A stretch of DNA of 59,514 bases from Alicyclobacillus sp. (GTDB lineage Bacteria > Bacillota > Bacilli > Alicyclobacillales > Alicyclobacillaceae): the NCBI GenBank assembly GCA_023511725.1, contig JAIMAY010000014.1, positions 1 to 59,514 of the forward strand. The letters run 5' to 3'. The number at the start of each line of letters is the position of its first letter. Position 1 is the stretch's first letter. Under the pieces are notes generated by a model. The model saw only the letters and a list, made by a program, of their open reading frames with translations, made no database searches and was not told the origin of the DNA. The position numbers were made by a program, and so were the translations under genes. Positions 25,608 to 33,040 of the stretch are shown in pieces.

Positions 25608-26808
25608 GTGGATGAAGCTGGTGCGGCGCCGGCGCCTGACGGTGGTCGCCGTTCTCGGGCTTTGTCTGGTGGGTCTGTTCGCCTTTGGCGAGTACCAGGC
25701 GCGGCAGAACGCCCGTAATTACAATCCCATCGTGGCCCAGCAGAATGCGCTCGCGGAGCTCAAGAAGCAGCGCAGCGCCATTGCGAGCGAGCCGCCGTCG
25801 CAGGCGCGGGATCAGCAGCTGCAGTCCATCGACGCGGCCATTGCGAGTGTGCAGCAGCAGCTGCAGGAGGCGAAGCAGCAGGCGCAGGCACAGGTGGATT
25901 GGCGCGCCAGCGTGAAAACCGAGATGGACAATATCCGCCAGGAACTCGCTCAGATCCCGACCGGTTCTGCAGCGCTGCCTTCGGAGCAGGCGCGCCGTGC
26001 CGATTTGCAGGCTGAACTCACGCTGGATCAGTATCGCTTGGATCACGATGTCGCCCCGGTGTTTCGGCCGAAGCTCAGCGCGTGGGAGGAGACGCTGAGC
26101 TTTCTGAGCGTCGCCGATAAGACCTTTATCCCACTGCTGGTGGTGGTACTGGTCGGCGACATGGTGGCCGGAGAGATGACGAGCGGCACCATCAAACTAC
26201 TGGTGGTGCGGCCGGTGCGCCGGCGAACGCTGCTGTTTGGCAAGTGGCTGGTGTCGGTCGCGGCGTCAGCGGTGGTGTCGTTCGTTTTATGTTGGCTGTT
26301 CCTGCTGGCGGGTCTTGCAATTCAGGGTACGCAGGGGGCCTTGGAGCCGCACTGGCTCGGCGTCACATACCAATTTGTAAAATCGCCGGATGATCCGCTG
26401 AACCTGACGGCCATTCCGAACTACGCGCATGCGTACCTGGTCCCTGCATGGCTGTGCGTGCTCTACCAGAGCCTGTTGGTCGCGCTGGCCATGGCTGTCG
26501 TGGCCACCATCACGTTCTTCTGCTCGACGGTGTTCAAATCGTCGATGGTGAGCACCGCCGTGGCGATGGGGGCGGTGGTGATTGGCTATGTGGTCACGGA
26601 GATAGCGACGGCGCGCGGCCAAGGCTGGGTGCGCTGGCTGTTTCCGACACACCTTGACCTGTTCTCCGACTGGAACGGCGATCTCGTCCGAGCGCTGCAG
26701 CACCCCGTGACGCTGGGGAGCGGGATCCTGACGCTGCTGGTGTGGGCGGCGGTGCTGCTGATGCTCTCTTTCATTCGATTCGGCCGGCAGGATATCCTGA
26801 ATGCGTGA
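25579..26808 (+). CDS. ABC-2 type permease with coiled-coil extracytoplasmic insert
   Basis: 409 residues. One N-terminal helix (about 20-38) is followed by a Gln/Ala-rich coiled-coil stretch (about 60-150, for example QQLQEAKQQAQAQVDWRASV), then five or more C-terminal helices with the ABC-2 segments GDMVAGEMTSGTIKLLVVRP and RRRTLLFGKWLV. The large coiled-coil insert between helices 1 and 2 is seen in exporters acting on the envelope. AGGAGGGG is 6 bases before ATG 25579. Last gene of the operon; it converges on lysE with a 15-base gap. Confidence 0.88.
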   Translation: MRLWNVLRNEWMKLVRRRRLTVVAVLGLCLVGLFAFGEYQARQNARNYNPIVAQQNALAELKKQRSAIASEPPSQARDQQLQSIDAAIASVQQQLQEAKQQAQAQVDWRASVKTEMDNIRQELAQIPTGSAALPSEQARRADLQAELTLDQYRLDHDVAPVFRPKLSAWEETLSFLSVADKTFIPLLVVVLVGDMVAGEMTSGTIKLLVVRPVRRRTLLFGKWLVSVAASAVVSFVLCWLFLLAGLAIQGTQGALEPHWLGVTYQFVKSPDDPLNLTAIPNYAHAYLVPAWLCVLYQSLLVALAMAVVATITFFCSTVFKSSMVSTAVAMGAVVIGYVVTEIATARGQGWVRWLFPTHLDLFSDWNGDLVRALQHPVTLGSGILTLLVWAAVLLMLSFIRFGRQDILNA

Positions 26809-26823
26809 TCTTCCTCCTGCGGG

Positions 26824-27525
26824 TCATGTGTGGCCGGGCCACCACAGGTGGACGGCCAGGCCAAGGAACATCAGCGCGGACAAGAGGTGAAGCGCGCGGA
26901 CCACACCGCGGCCATCGCCTCGCCCGATGAAATGTGCGACGGCGGCGAGAAAGGCGGACCACGCCATTCCAGCGACGAAGAACCCGCCGAGAAACAGCAC
27001 GAGCGCAAGGCCGACGCGGCTGGGATGCTCGGCTGCGATGAGGCTGCCGCCCACCGTCGCGAACCAGACGATGGCGGATGGGGAAGAGAGCGCGAGGAGC
27101 ACGCCACGCACAACATCGCGCCCAGCGCCCGGCACGTCTCGTCTGCGCTGGCCGGGGCCGGTGCGATGATGAGCGGCATCGGCAGCGCCTTCGCCCGTGG
27201 GCCTGGCGGCATCTTCCGAGGCGGCGACCGCGACGGTGGCGTCTCGTTGGAGAGCGGATTGGCCAGCGCTGAAGGCAAACCAGAGCAGGACGACCGTCCC
27301 GGCGATACGCAGGACCGCCTGGGCCGTCTCGCCCCGCAACAGCAGGGTGGCGCCGGCCGTGGAGAGCAGCGCGTACGTAAGGTCACCGAAACAGGAGCCA
27401 AAGCCCAGCCACCAGCCGGCGCGAAACCCGCGGCTGGCCCCGGCGGTGAGGATGGCAGTGTTGACCGCGCCGATGTCGAGGCACAGCGAGAGAGACAGCA
27501 GGAAGCCGGTCACGGCGAGGTGCAT
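26824..27525 (-). CDS. LysE/RhtB-family amino acid exporter
   Basis: 233 residues, six helices in the LysE layout: N-terminal LLSLSLCLDIGAVNTAILTA, then GFGSCFGDLTYALLSTAG, a charged cytoplasmic loop (about 110-150), and a second half with LALSSPSAIVWFATVGGSL. Family members export lysine, arginine, threonine, homoserine or similar. I chose ATG 27525 because GGAGGT is 6 bases upstream; the frame is open to 27702, but that part lies over the cobQ leader. It is divergent from cobQ, with an inverted repeat between. Confidence 0.87.
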   Translation of the reverse strand: MHLAVTGFLLSLSLCLDIGAVNTAILTAGASRGFRAGWWLGFGSCFGDLTYALLSTAGATLLLRGETAQAVLRIAGTVVLLWFAFSAGQSALQRDATVAVAASEDAARPTGEGAADAAHHRTGPGQRRRDVPGAGRDVVRGVLLALSSPSAIVWFATVGGSLIAAEHPSRVGLALVLFLGGFFVAGMAWSAFLAAVAHFIGRGDGRGVVRALHLLSALMFLGLAVHLWWPGHT

Positions 27526-27551
27526 CGGGGACCTCCGGAGCAAAGAATTTG

Positions 27552-27573
27552 CGCCTGTTGTTGCGCACAGGCG
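27552..27573. repeat. Inverted repeat between divergent lysE and cobQ promoters
   Basis: CGCCTGT and ACAGGCG are separated by 8 bases. It ends one base before the cobQ -35 region and 27 bases from the lysE start codon, so it could be an operator for either gene. No known consensus is recognised. Confidence 0.4.
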
Positions 27574-27574
27574 A

Positions 27575-27603
27575 TTCCATTTTACTGGATCCCGCGCTAT
27601 AAT
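27575..27603 (+). promoter_or_regulatory. Probable promoter of cobQ leader RNA
   Basis: A perfect TATAAT at 27598-27603 has a weak -35 TTCCAT at 27575-27580, spacing 17. It immediately precedes the structured leader. Confidence 0.6.
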
Positions 27604-27722
27604 GGATGTGCACCATATTCTGAAAATGGGATGTCGCCCATTTTCTGAAGTGCACCCATCCCGGCAGCGGGGCTGTTGCCGGGGAACACCCCGACGGAGC
27701 ACCCATCGTGGGTGCTCTTTTC
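27604..27722 (+). promoter_or_regulatory. Structured 5' leader with attenuator, candidate riboswitch upstream of cobQ
   Basis: A long stem pairs GGATG-TGCAC (27604-27613) with GTGCA (27650-27654) and CATCC (27657-27661), enclosing TTC/GAA and GAAAATGGG/CCCATTTTC around an ATGTCG loop. A second hairpin GGCA/TGCC (27663-27680) and GGGG/CCCC (27681-27692) follow. An intrinsic terminator with arms GAGCACCCA and TGGGTGCTC (27697-27717) plus TTTT ends the leader. GCACCCATC occurs both in the 3' strand of the first stem (27652-27660) and in the terminator arm (27699-27707), so mutually exclusive pairing is possible. It lacks the conserved cobalamin-riboswitch boxes. I do not recognise a named class. 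Confidence 0.6.
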
Positions 27723-27751
27723 CATGTCCAAGAGATCAAGAGGTGAAGGCT

Positions 27752-29356
27752 GTGCCGCGCAACCTGATGCTCGTCGGAACTGCGTCCAACGTGGGCAAGA
27801 GTGTGCTGTGCACGGCCTTCTGCCGCATCTTGTACCAGGATGGCCTGCGTGTGGCGCCGTTCAAAGCCCAGAACATGGCGCTGAACTCTGCGGCGACGCC
27901 GTCGGGGCGTGAGATTGGCCGCGCACAGGCGGTGCAGGCGGAAGCGTGCGGACTGCTGCCCAATGAGCACATGAACCCGGTGCTGCTCAAGCCGACGGGG
28001 GCGATGCAGACGCAGGTGGTGCTGCAGGGCCGGGTGTGGGACACGGTGCCTGCGTCGGCCTACTTCCGCGATGGCAAGAATGTGCTCTGGCGCGCGGTGG
28101 TCGAATCGTACGAGTATCTGCGGGATCGGTATGATCTGCTGGTGATTGAGGGTGCTGGCAGCCCCGTAGAGATGAACCTGAAGCCGAGGGACATTGCCAA
28201 CATGCGCACGGCTGAGTTGGCGGATGCCGTGGTGCTTCTTGTGGCGGACATTGACAGGGGCGGTGTGTTCGCGTCTGTCGTCGGTACGCTGCAACTTCTG
28301 GAGCCTCATGAGCGGGCGCGTGTCGCGGGCGTGATCGTCAACAAGTTTCGGGGAGATCCCACCCTTTTCTCCGACGGCGTCGACCTGCTGCAGTCCTATA
28401 CGGGCGTACCCGTGCTTGGGATCATCCCCTATCTGCCCGATGTCGGCATCGACGAGGAGGATTCGGTGGGGCTGGAGGGGGAACGGTATGCTGCCCGCAG
28501 CCTCGGTCCGGAGGCGCTTCGCATCGGCATTGTCCGGCTGCCGCACATCGCCAACTTCACCGATGTCGATCCGCTGTTCCTCGAGCCAGACGTAGCACCC
28601 GCGTTCTTGGAACGGCCGCCGGAATCCGTGGACGCGGAGGGGTCGGGCGAGATGGACGCGCTCATCCTTCCCGGTACCAAGAGCACCATGGGTGACTTGG
28701 GATGGCTGTGGGAGACCGGCTGGGCGCATTGGATACAGCGCGCCGCCGCGCGAGGGTTGCCGATTCTCGGGATCTGCGGTGGCTACCAGATGTTAGGGCA
28801 GTCGGTGGTGGATCCGAACTTGCACGAGGCGGATGTGACTGCGCGCCGAGGATTGGGGCTGGGGCCGCACCGGACCACCATAGGTGCGGACAAGCAGACG
28901 GTACCGGTGGAGGGAGAGTTGCTCGGTCCCTTTGTGGGGCTCGCGGTGTCAGGCTACGAAATCCACATGGGGCGGACGGAGGTACCCACGGGCGTGCCGC
29001 GCTTGGCGCGGGTGCGGACACTGGCCGCGGCGGGCGTAGGTCCGTCGGCCCGGGAGGCGCTTCGCCCGGAAGGACCGTGGCGCGAGGACGGCATTGTCCT
29101 CAGCGAGGGCCGGGTGGTGGGCACCTACCTGCACGGCATCCTGCACAACGATGCCTTCCGCGCCGCGTGGCTGAATGCCCTGCGGCGGCGACGGGGGCTG
29201 CACGAACGTCCACCCGCGGTGCAGGTGCGTGAAGCCAGGCGCGCAGCCCTGGACAGGCTCGCGGACCACGTCCGGGCGCATGTGGACATGAAGAGAATCT
29301 ATCAACTGCTGGAGGTGGAGCTGCGTGGACCCGGTGCAGGTAGGTGCCCTCCGTGA
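27752..29356 (+). CDS. cobQ: Cobyric acid synthase
   Basis: 534 residues. Cobyric acid synthase amidates four side chains of adenosyl-cobyrinic a,c-diamide, using glutamine and ATP, late in B12 synthesis. The N-terminal ATPase domain starts LMLVGTASNVGKSVLCTAFCR with FKAQNMALNS and RAQAVQAEA; the C-terminal glutaminase-like domain has LPGTKSTMGDL, the catalytic cysteine in GICGGYQMLG and the histidine in GTYLHGI. GTG 27752 is used, with AGAGGTGAAGG upstream; the frame is open much further upstream, but that overlaps lysE and the leader. The 40-residue C-terminal extension is longer than usual. No other cob genes adjoin, so it may serve salvage or a dispersed pathway. Confidence 0.93.
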   Translation: MPRNLMLVGTASNVGKSVLCTAFCRILYQDGLRVAPFKAQNMALNSAATPSGREIGRAQAVQAEACGLLPNEHMNPVLLKPTGAMQTQVVLQGRVWDTVPASAYFRDGKNVLWRAVVESYEYLRDRYDLLVIEGAGSPVEMNLKPRDIANMRTAELADAVVLLVADIDRGGVFASVVGTLQLLEPHERARVAGVIVNKFRGDPTLFSDGVDLLQSYTGVPVLGIIPYLPDVGIDEEDSVGLEGERYAARSLGPEALRIGIVRLPHIANFTDVDPLFLEPDVAPAFLERPPESVDAEGSGEMDALILPGTKSTMGDLGWLWETGWAHWIQRAAARGLPILGICGGYQMLGQSVVDPNLHEADVTARRGLGLGPHRTTIGADKQTVPVEGELLGPFVGLAVSGYEIHMGRTEVPTGVPRLARVRTLAAAGVGPSAREALRPEGPWREDGIVLSEGRVVGTYLHGILHNDAFRAAWLNALRRRRGLHERPPAVQVREARRAALDRLADHVRAHVDMKRIYQLLEVELRGPGAGRCPP

Positions 29357-29445
29357 ATCCCCTGCAGCGACGTGGCCCTCGCTGAACCCCGTGGACTGAG
29401 GCGTCGATAGGTATGATAGAATCGCGGTAAGCACCACCTTGGGGG

Positions 29446-29472
29446 ACCCCCTGCCCGTAGCGGGAAGGGGGT
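29446..29472 (+). promoter_or_regulatory. Hairpin sequestering the toxin ribosome-binding site
   Basis: ACCCCCT (29446-29452) plus CCCG (29454-29457) pair with CGGG (29461-29464) plus AGGGGGT (29466-29472), leaving a TAG loop. The 3' arm contains the Shine-Dalgarno of the small toxin ORF at 29479, so translation of the full-length mRNA should be blocked, as in several type I toxin systems. Confidence 0.6.
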
Positions 29473-29478
29473 GAGGCC

Positions 29479-29586
29479 TTGAACGCGGATGCCGCGTTGT
29501 CACTCATGGTCCAGTTCGGATCATTTGTGGTGGCGCTTCTGACGTTCGTGCTGGCTTTGGTTCTTGCCCTGCTGAAGCGCAAGTAA
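29479..29586 (+). CDS. Putative holin-like type I toxin (Hol_Tox/TxpA-like microprotein)
   Basis: 35 residues from TTG 29479: NADAALSLMVQFGSFV, a single hydrophobic helix, and a basic end LLKRK. The spacing of L-LM--FG-FV-ALL and the Lys/Arg tail match the putative holin-like toxin family of Bacillales, which includes TxpA-like membrane toxins controlled by antisense RNA. GGGGGTGAGG is upstream but lies in a hairpin. A hairpin overlaps the stop codon. A leftward promoter at 29710-29737 could produce the antitoxin RNA. The family call is from the short pattern and context. Confidence 0.65.
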   Translation: MNADAALSLMVQFGSFVVALLTFVLALVLALLKRK

Positions 29587-29622
29587 CCGCCCCCAACGGT
29601 TGCGCCAACGGGGCGGTTACTT
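29582..29622 (+). terminator. Hairpin at toxin 3' end
   Basis: AGTAACCGCCCC and GGGGCGGTTACT are perfect 12-base arms starting at the toxin stop codon. There is only a short T stretch afterwards, so it may act as a stability or terminator element in either direction. Confidence 0.6.
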
Positions 29623-29670
29623 GCCTGTCAAGTCGACGGGCAGGGCAACGCCCAAGGCGTCGGTGCCCGG

Positions 29671-29702
29671 GAGCCGAAGGTGCTCGCCTTCGGCTCTCTT
29701 TT
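29671..29702 (+). terminator. Intrinsic terminator downstream of toxin region
   Basis: GAGCCGAAGG and CCTTCGGCTC around a 6-base loop, followed by TCTTTT. It lies 85 bases after the toxin ORF; the 29623-29670 interval holds GC-rich, coding-free sequence. Confidence 0.8.
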
Positions 29703-29709
29703 CATGTTT

Positions 29710-29737
29710 AGTCTAACATAGGACCTTGATACGTCAA
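29710..29737 (-). promoter_or_regulatory. Candidate antisense (antitoxin RNA) promoter
   Basis: On the minus strand, TTGACG (29732-29737) and TAGACT (29710-29715) are 16 bases apart. Transcription from here would run leftward over the toxin 3' end. It would first cross the hairpin at 29671-29702, whose T tract is only on the plus strand. Confidence 0.4.
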
Positions 29738-29843
29738 GCTCGCCGTGTTTCCGGCAGACCCGTTCGCGGAACCGATGTGCCGATGCGCGCGTGGCCACCG
29801 ACAGCCTCCCGGTGCGTCAAGCCTCCCGCCCACGAGCATGCTT

Positions 29844-31019
29844 TCACCGGGCGTGGTGGCGCAGAAAATCGCCAATGCGGCGTGCCGCCTCACGCAGCCG
29901 CTGCTCTGGTTGCACGAGGGCGATGCGCACAAACCCCTCGCCCCGCTGGCCGAACGCGTCTCCAGGGGTGACGGCCACCCCGGTCGCCTCAAGCAGCGAG
30001 AACGAGAATTCGCGCGACGTGAAGCCGTCGGGGATGCGGGCCCAGGCGAACATCGTGGCCTGCGGTCTGTCGATCCGCCACCCTGCCTCGTCCAGCGCCT
30101 CGACGAGGGCGTCGCGCCGGCGCTCGTAGATGTGGACCTGTTCGGTGAGCGGGGTGGGATCCGCCGTCAGGGCCGCGATGGCCGCGCGCTGAATCGGCGC
30201 AAACACGCCGTAGTCGATGTGCGACTTGAGCGCCATCAGTGCGGCGAGCGCGCCGGGGTGGCCACACACGTAGCCGATCCGGCATCCCGCCATGTTGAAC
30301 GTCTTCGACAGGGAGTTGAACTCGATGCCAACCTCCTTAGCGCCCGGCACGGACAGGAAGCTCGGCGCGCGCACACCGTCGAAGACGAGCTCCGAATAGG
30401 CAAAGTCGTGTACCACGAGCAGCTCATAGTTGCGCGCAAAGGCAACCGCACGCTCGAAAAACGCCTCGTCTGCGAGCGCCGTCACCGGGTTGCCGGGATA
30501 GCTGAGGATAAGCATCCGCGCACGCCGCGCGACGTCCGGCGGGATGGCGTCGAGGTCGGGGAGAAAGCCGTGATCGGCCTGAAGCGGCAGTGGATACGGA
30601 ACACCGCCGGCGATGCGCACTCCGGCCTCGTAGATGGGGTAGCCAGGATCCGGCACGAACACGATGTCCCCCGGATTGATCAGGGCCATGGCGAGGTGGG
30701 CCAGCCCATCCTGCGAGCCCATGAGTTGGATCACTTCGCGCGCGGGGTCCAGATCCACGCCGTAACGGGTATGGTAGAAATGCGCCACGGCCTCGGCAAA
30801 GCCGGGGATGGCGGCCAGGGTGTAGCCGTAGTTGCGCGGGTCCTGCGCTTCGCGCGCCAACGTCTCCATCACGATGGGAGGCGGGGGCAGGTCCGGGCTG
30901 CCCACGGAGAGGTCGATGATGTCGCGTCCAGCCTGTTTGGCAGCGTGCTTGCGCCGCGCGAGTTCGCTAAAAATCCCGGTTTCGAGGTCACGTATGCGGT
31001 CTGATGGCTGAATCTCCAT
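29844..31019 (-). CDS. PLP-dependent aminotransferase (DapL/aspartate aminotransferase class I)
   Basis: 391 residues, fold type I. Features are DLSVGSPDLPPPP at the N-terminus, GSQDGLAHLAMALINPGD, the substrate-carboxylate segment LSYPGNPVTA, HDFAYSELVFDG and the PLP-binding Lys239 in SLSKTFNMAGCRIGY. The overall pattern is close to LL-diaminopimelate aminotransferase-like enzymes of Bacillales, but the true amino donor cannot be fixed. I chose ATG 31019 because GGAGGAACCTC precedes it; an upstream extension to 31208 lacks support. It is divergent from fetA. Confidence 0.88.
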   Translation of the reverse strand: MEIQPSDRIRDLETGIFSELARRKHAAKQAGRDIIDLSVGSPDLPPPPIVMETLAREAQDPRNYGYTLAAIPGFAEAVAHFYHTRYGVDLDPAREVIQLMGSQDGLAHLAMALINPGDIVFVPDPGYPIYEAGVRIAGGVPYPLPLQADHGFLPDLDAIPPDVARRARMLILSYPGNPVTALADEAFFERAVAFARNYELLVVHDFAYSELVFDGVRAPSFLSVPGAKEVGIEFNSLSKTFNMAGCRIGYVCGHPGALAALMALKSHIDYGVFAPIQRAAIAALTADPTPLTEQVHIYERRRDALVEALDEAGWRIDRPQATMFAWARIPDGFTSREFSFSLLEATGVAVTPGDAFGQRGEGFVRIALVQPEQRLREAARRIGDFLRHHAR

Positions 31020-31192
31020 GAGGTTCCTCCGCTCCGGCCGGCATTCACATGGCGCCGGCAGTTTGGTTTGATTATAGGAGATGCGTGACGACTGGGGAAA
31101 GCACCGAAGCCAAAGAACACGGTGGATCCATTCGCCAATCTTGGAGCGCTGGACAAGCGCGCTGGCTTGGTGCCCTGCGGGAGGCGATACAC

Positions 31193-32008
31193 GTGCAACC
31201 ACCATCACCGGATTCGCGCGGCGCCGCCATCCGTTTTGACCACGCGGGGGCGGCCGTGCTGGCTGGGGAAGGGAATCACGACAAGGTACGGAACGGGGAA
31301 GAGGGCGGCAGCCTGCGCTGGCTTCTGCGAGACGTGAACGGACGGGTGGAGCCCGGCCAGTGCGTGGCCATCATTGGTCCCTCCGGCTCGGGCAAAAGCA
31401 CGCTACTGTCCTTGTGCAATCTGCTGCGCACACCCAGCGCCGGTCACGTGTTCGTAGATGAGGTGGAGGTTCGCGCCTGGCGGCCGTCGGAGCTGCGTCG
31501 GCGCGTGGCGATGGTGTTTCAGCAGCCGGTCATGTTGCCGGGGACGGTCCGCGACAATATCGAAGCAGCTCCGCGCCTGCACGGTCTGCCGCTACCAGAT
31601 GCGCGAGAGCTGCTGGAGCGTGTGGGGCTGTTCGCGAGCATGGCGGAACAGCCCGCCGACGGACTCTCCGGCGGGCAGCGCCAGCGCGTGGCCCTGGCCC
31701 GCGCGCTGGCGCAGCGACCCGCGGCGCTGCTGCTCGACGAAGTGACATCAGCGCTGGATGCCGACGGCGTGCGCACCGTGGAGGCCGCCATCCTGGCGTG
31801 GCGACGGGAGACGGGAGGAACTGTGATGTGGGTGACCCATGACCTGGTCCAGGCCCGGCGTGTCAGTCATGTAACATGGGTGGTCCTGGAGGGGCGCATT
31901 GCGGCGCAGGGGGAGACGGAGAAAGTGTTCGCCTCGCCGCCTTCGGAGGCGGTGCGGGCATTTTTGGCTGGAGCCCAGCGGCCGGGGCAAGGAGAGGATA
32001 CCCCATGA
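31193..32008 (+). CDS. fetA: FetA-like ABC ATPase (iron/metal exporter)
   Basis: 271 residues. Walker A GPSGSGKST, Q-loop VFQQPVMLPGTVRDNI, signature LSGGQRQRVALARALA, Walker B LLLDEVTSALDADG and H-loop VTHD. The VMLPGTVRDNI segment and the UPF0014 partner point to FetA (YbbL/YjkB). GTG 31193 with GGGAGGCGA 8 bases upstream is favoured; the frame is open to 31049 but has no ribosome site. About 25 hydrophilic residues precede the usual domain start. It overlaps fetB by four bases. Confidence 0.83.
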   Translation: MQPPSPDSRGAAIRFDHAGAAVLAGEGNHDKVRNGEEGGSLRWLLRDVNGRVEPGQCVAIIGPSGSGKSTLLSLCNLLRTPSAGHVFVDEVEVRAWRPSELRRRVAMVFQQPVMLPGTVRDNIEAAPRLHGLPLPDARELLERVGLFASMAEQPADGLSGGQRQRVALARALAQRPAALLLDEVTSALDADGVRTVEAAILAWRRETGGTVMWVTHDLVQARRVSHVTWVVLEGRIAAQGETEKVFASPPSEAVRAFLAGAQRPGQGEDTP

Positions 32009-32769
32009 GCCTTGTGACGCTCGCGTGGACGGTGGCGTTCATCGTGATTGCGATGGTCATCTCGCTGTGGCAAAAGCTCAACCTCGAGCGCGATCTCGCC
32101 ATCTCCGCCATCCGCTGCGCCGTCCAACTTCTGGTGGTCGGTTATATTCTGAAGGTGGTGTTCGGGCTGTCGCGCTGGCCGTTCACCACACTCATGGTGA
32201 TGCTCATGTGGTCGGTGGCGGTGTGGAACGCGTCGAGGCGCGGGCGCGCGGTACCCGGCGCGTGGTGGAAGGTGGCGTGCGGCATTGGCCTCACGGAGGT
32301 GGTGACGCAGGGGTTGTTGCTCGGGCTGAGGATTGTGCCGGCCACCCCGCAATACGTGATTCCCATCAGCGGGATGATCATCGGCAACGCCATGGTGGTG
32401 GCGGGGCTGTTGCTGGACAGGCTTCAGGCGCAGGCGAGGGCGCAACGCGACGAGATCCGCACCTGGCTTGCGCTCGGGGCGCGACCGACGCAGGCCGGCC
32501 GCGGCGTGCTGCGCGCCGCCGTGCGCGCCAGCCTCATCCCCACCATCGACAGCACGAAGACCACCGGTCTCGTGCAACTCCCGGGCATGATGACGGGCCA
32601 GATCATCGCCGGCGCGGACCCCATTCAGGCGGTGCGTTACCAGGTGCTGATCCTGTTCACGCTGCTGGCCGCGGCAGCCATCACGGCGATGACCGTGGGA
32701 CTGCTCTCCTACACCAGCCTGTTCAACGCGTATGAGCAACTGCGGTTCGATGTGGAGCTACACCGGTGA
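32005..32769 (+). CDS. fetB: FetB-like UPF0014 membrane protein
   Basis: 254 residues, about seven helices. UPF0014 signature segments are LERDLAISAIRCAVQLLVVGYIL, ISGMIIGNAM, EIRTWLALGARPTQA and PTIDSTKTTGLVQLPGMMTG followed by QIIAGADPIQAVRYQ. In E. coli FetAB exports iron and improves oxidative-stress resistance. ATG 32005 overlaps the fetA stop (ATGA), with AAGGAGAGG upstream. A short GAGCCGG/CCGGCTC hairpin follows the stop, without a T tract. Confidence 0.88.
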   Translation: MSLVTLAWTVAFIVIAMVISLWQKLNLERDLAISAIRCAVQLLVVGYILKVVFGLSRWPFTTLMVMLMWSVAVWNASRRGRAVPGAWWKVACGIGLTEVVTQGLLLGLRIVPATPQYVIPISGMIIGNAMVVAGLLLDRLQAQARAQRDEIRTWLALGARPTQAGRGVLRAAVRASLIPTIDSTKTTGLVQLPGMMTGQIIAGADPIQAVRYQVLILFTLLAAAAITAMTVGLLSYTSLFNAYEQLRFDVELHR

Positions 32770-33040
32770 GCGGGAGCCGGGTACCGGCTCGTCAAGTGAG
32801 ATAATGCCACCGTGTGGCTAATCGGTCACGCTGTTGACTTTGCTCCGCCGGCGCGAGTTATATCCACGGTCGCCCCTTCGTCAAGAGACGCTGCGCGCGC
32901 CCTTTGGAACGCCCTTGACGGCACTCCTGCAGGCTGAATGTGCATTTGGGAGACAAGGCCAAGGTTTGCGTGTGGCATGCGCGCCCATCTCCTTGCGAGA
33001 ATTTTGTATGTGGGATGTCGCGTGATCACGAATCTCTTCT

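Noticed and set aside
27604-27722. Cobalamin riboswitch upstream of cobQ
   Set aside because: The leader is too short and lacks the conserved B12-box elements; it is reported instead as an unclassified structured leader.
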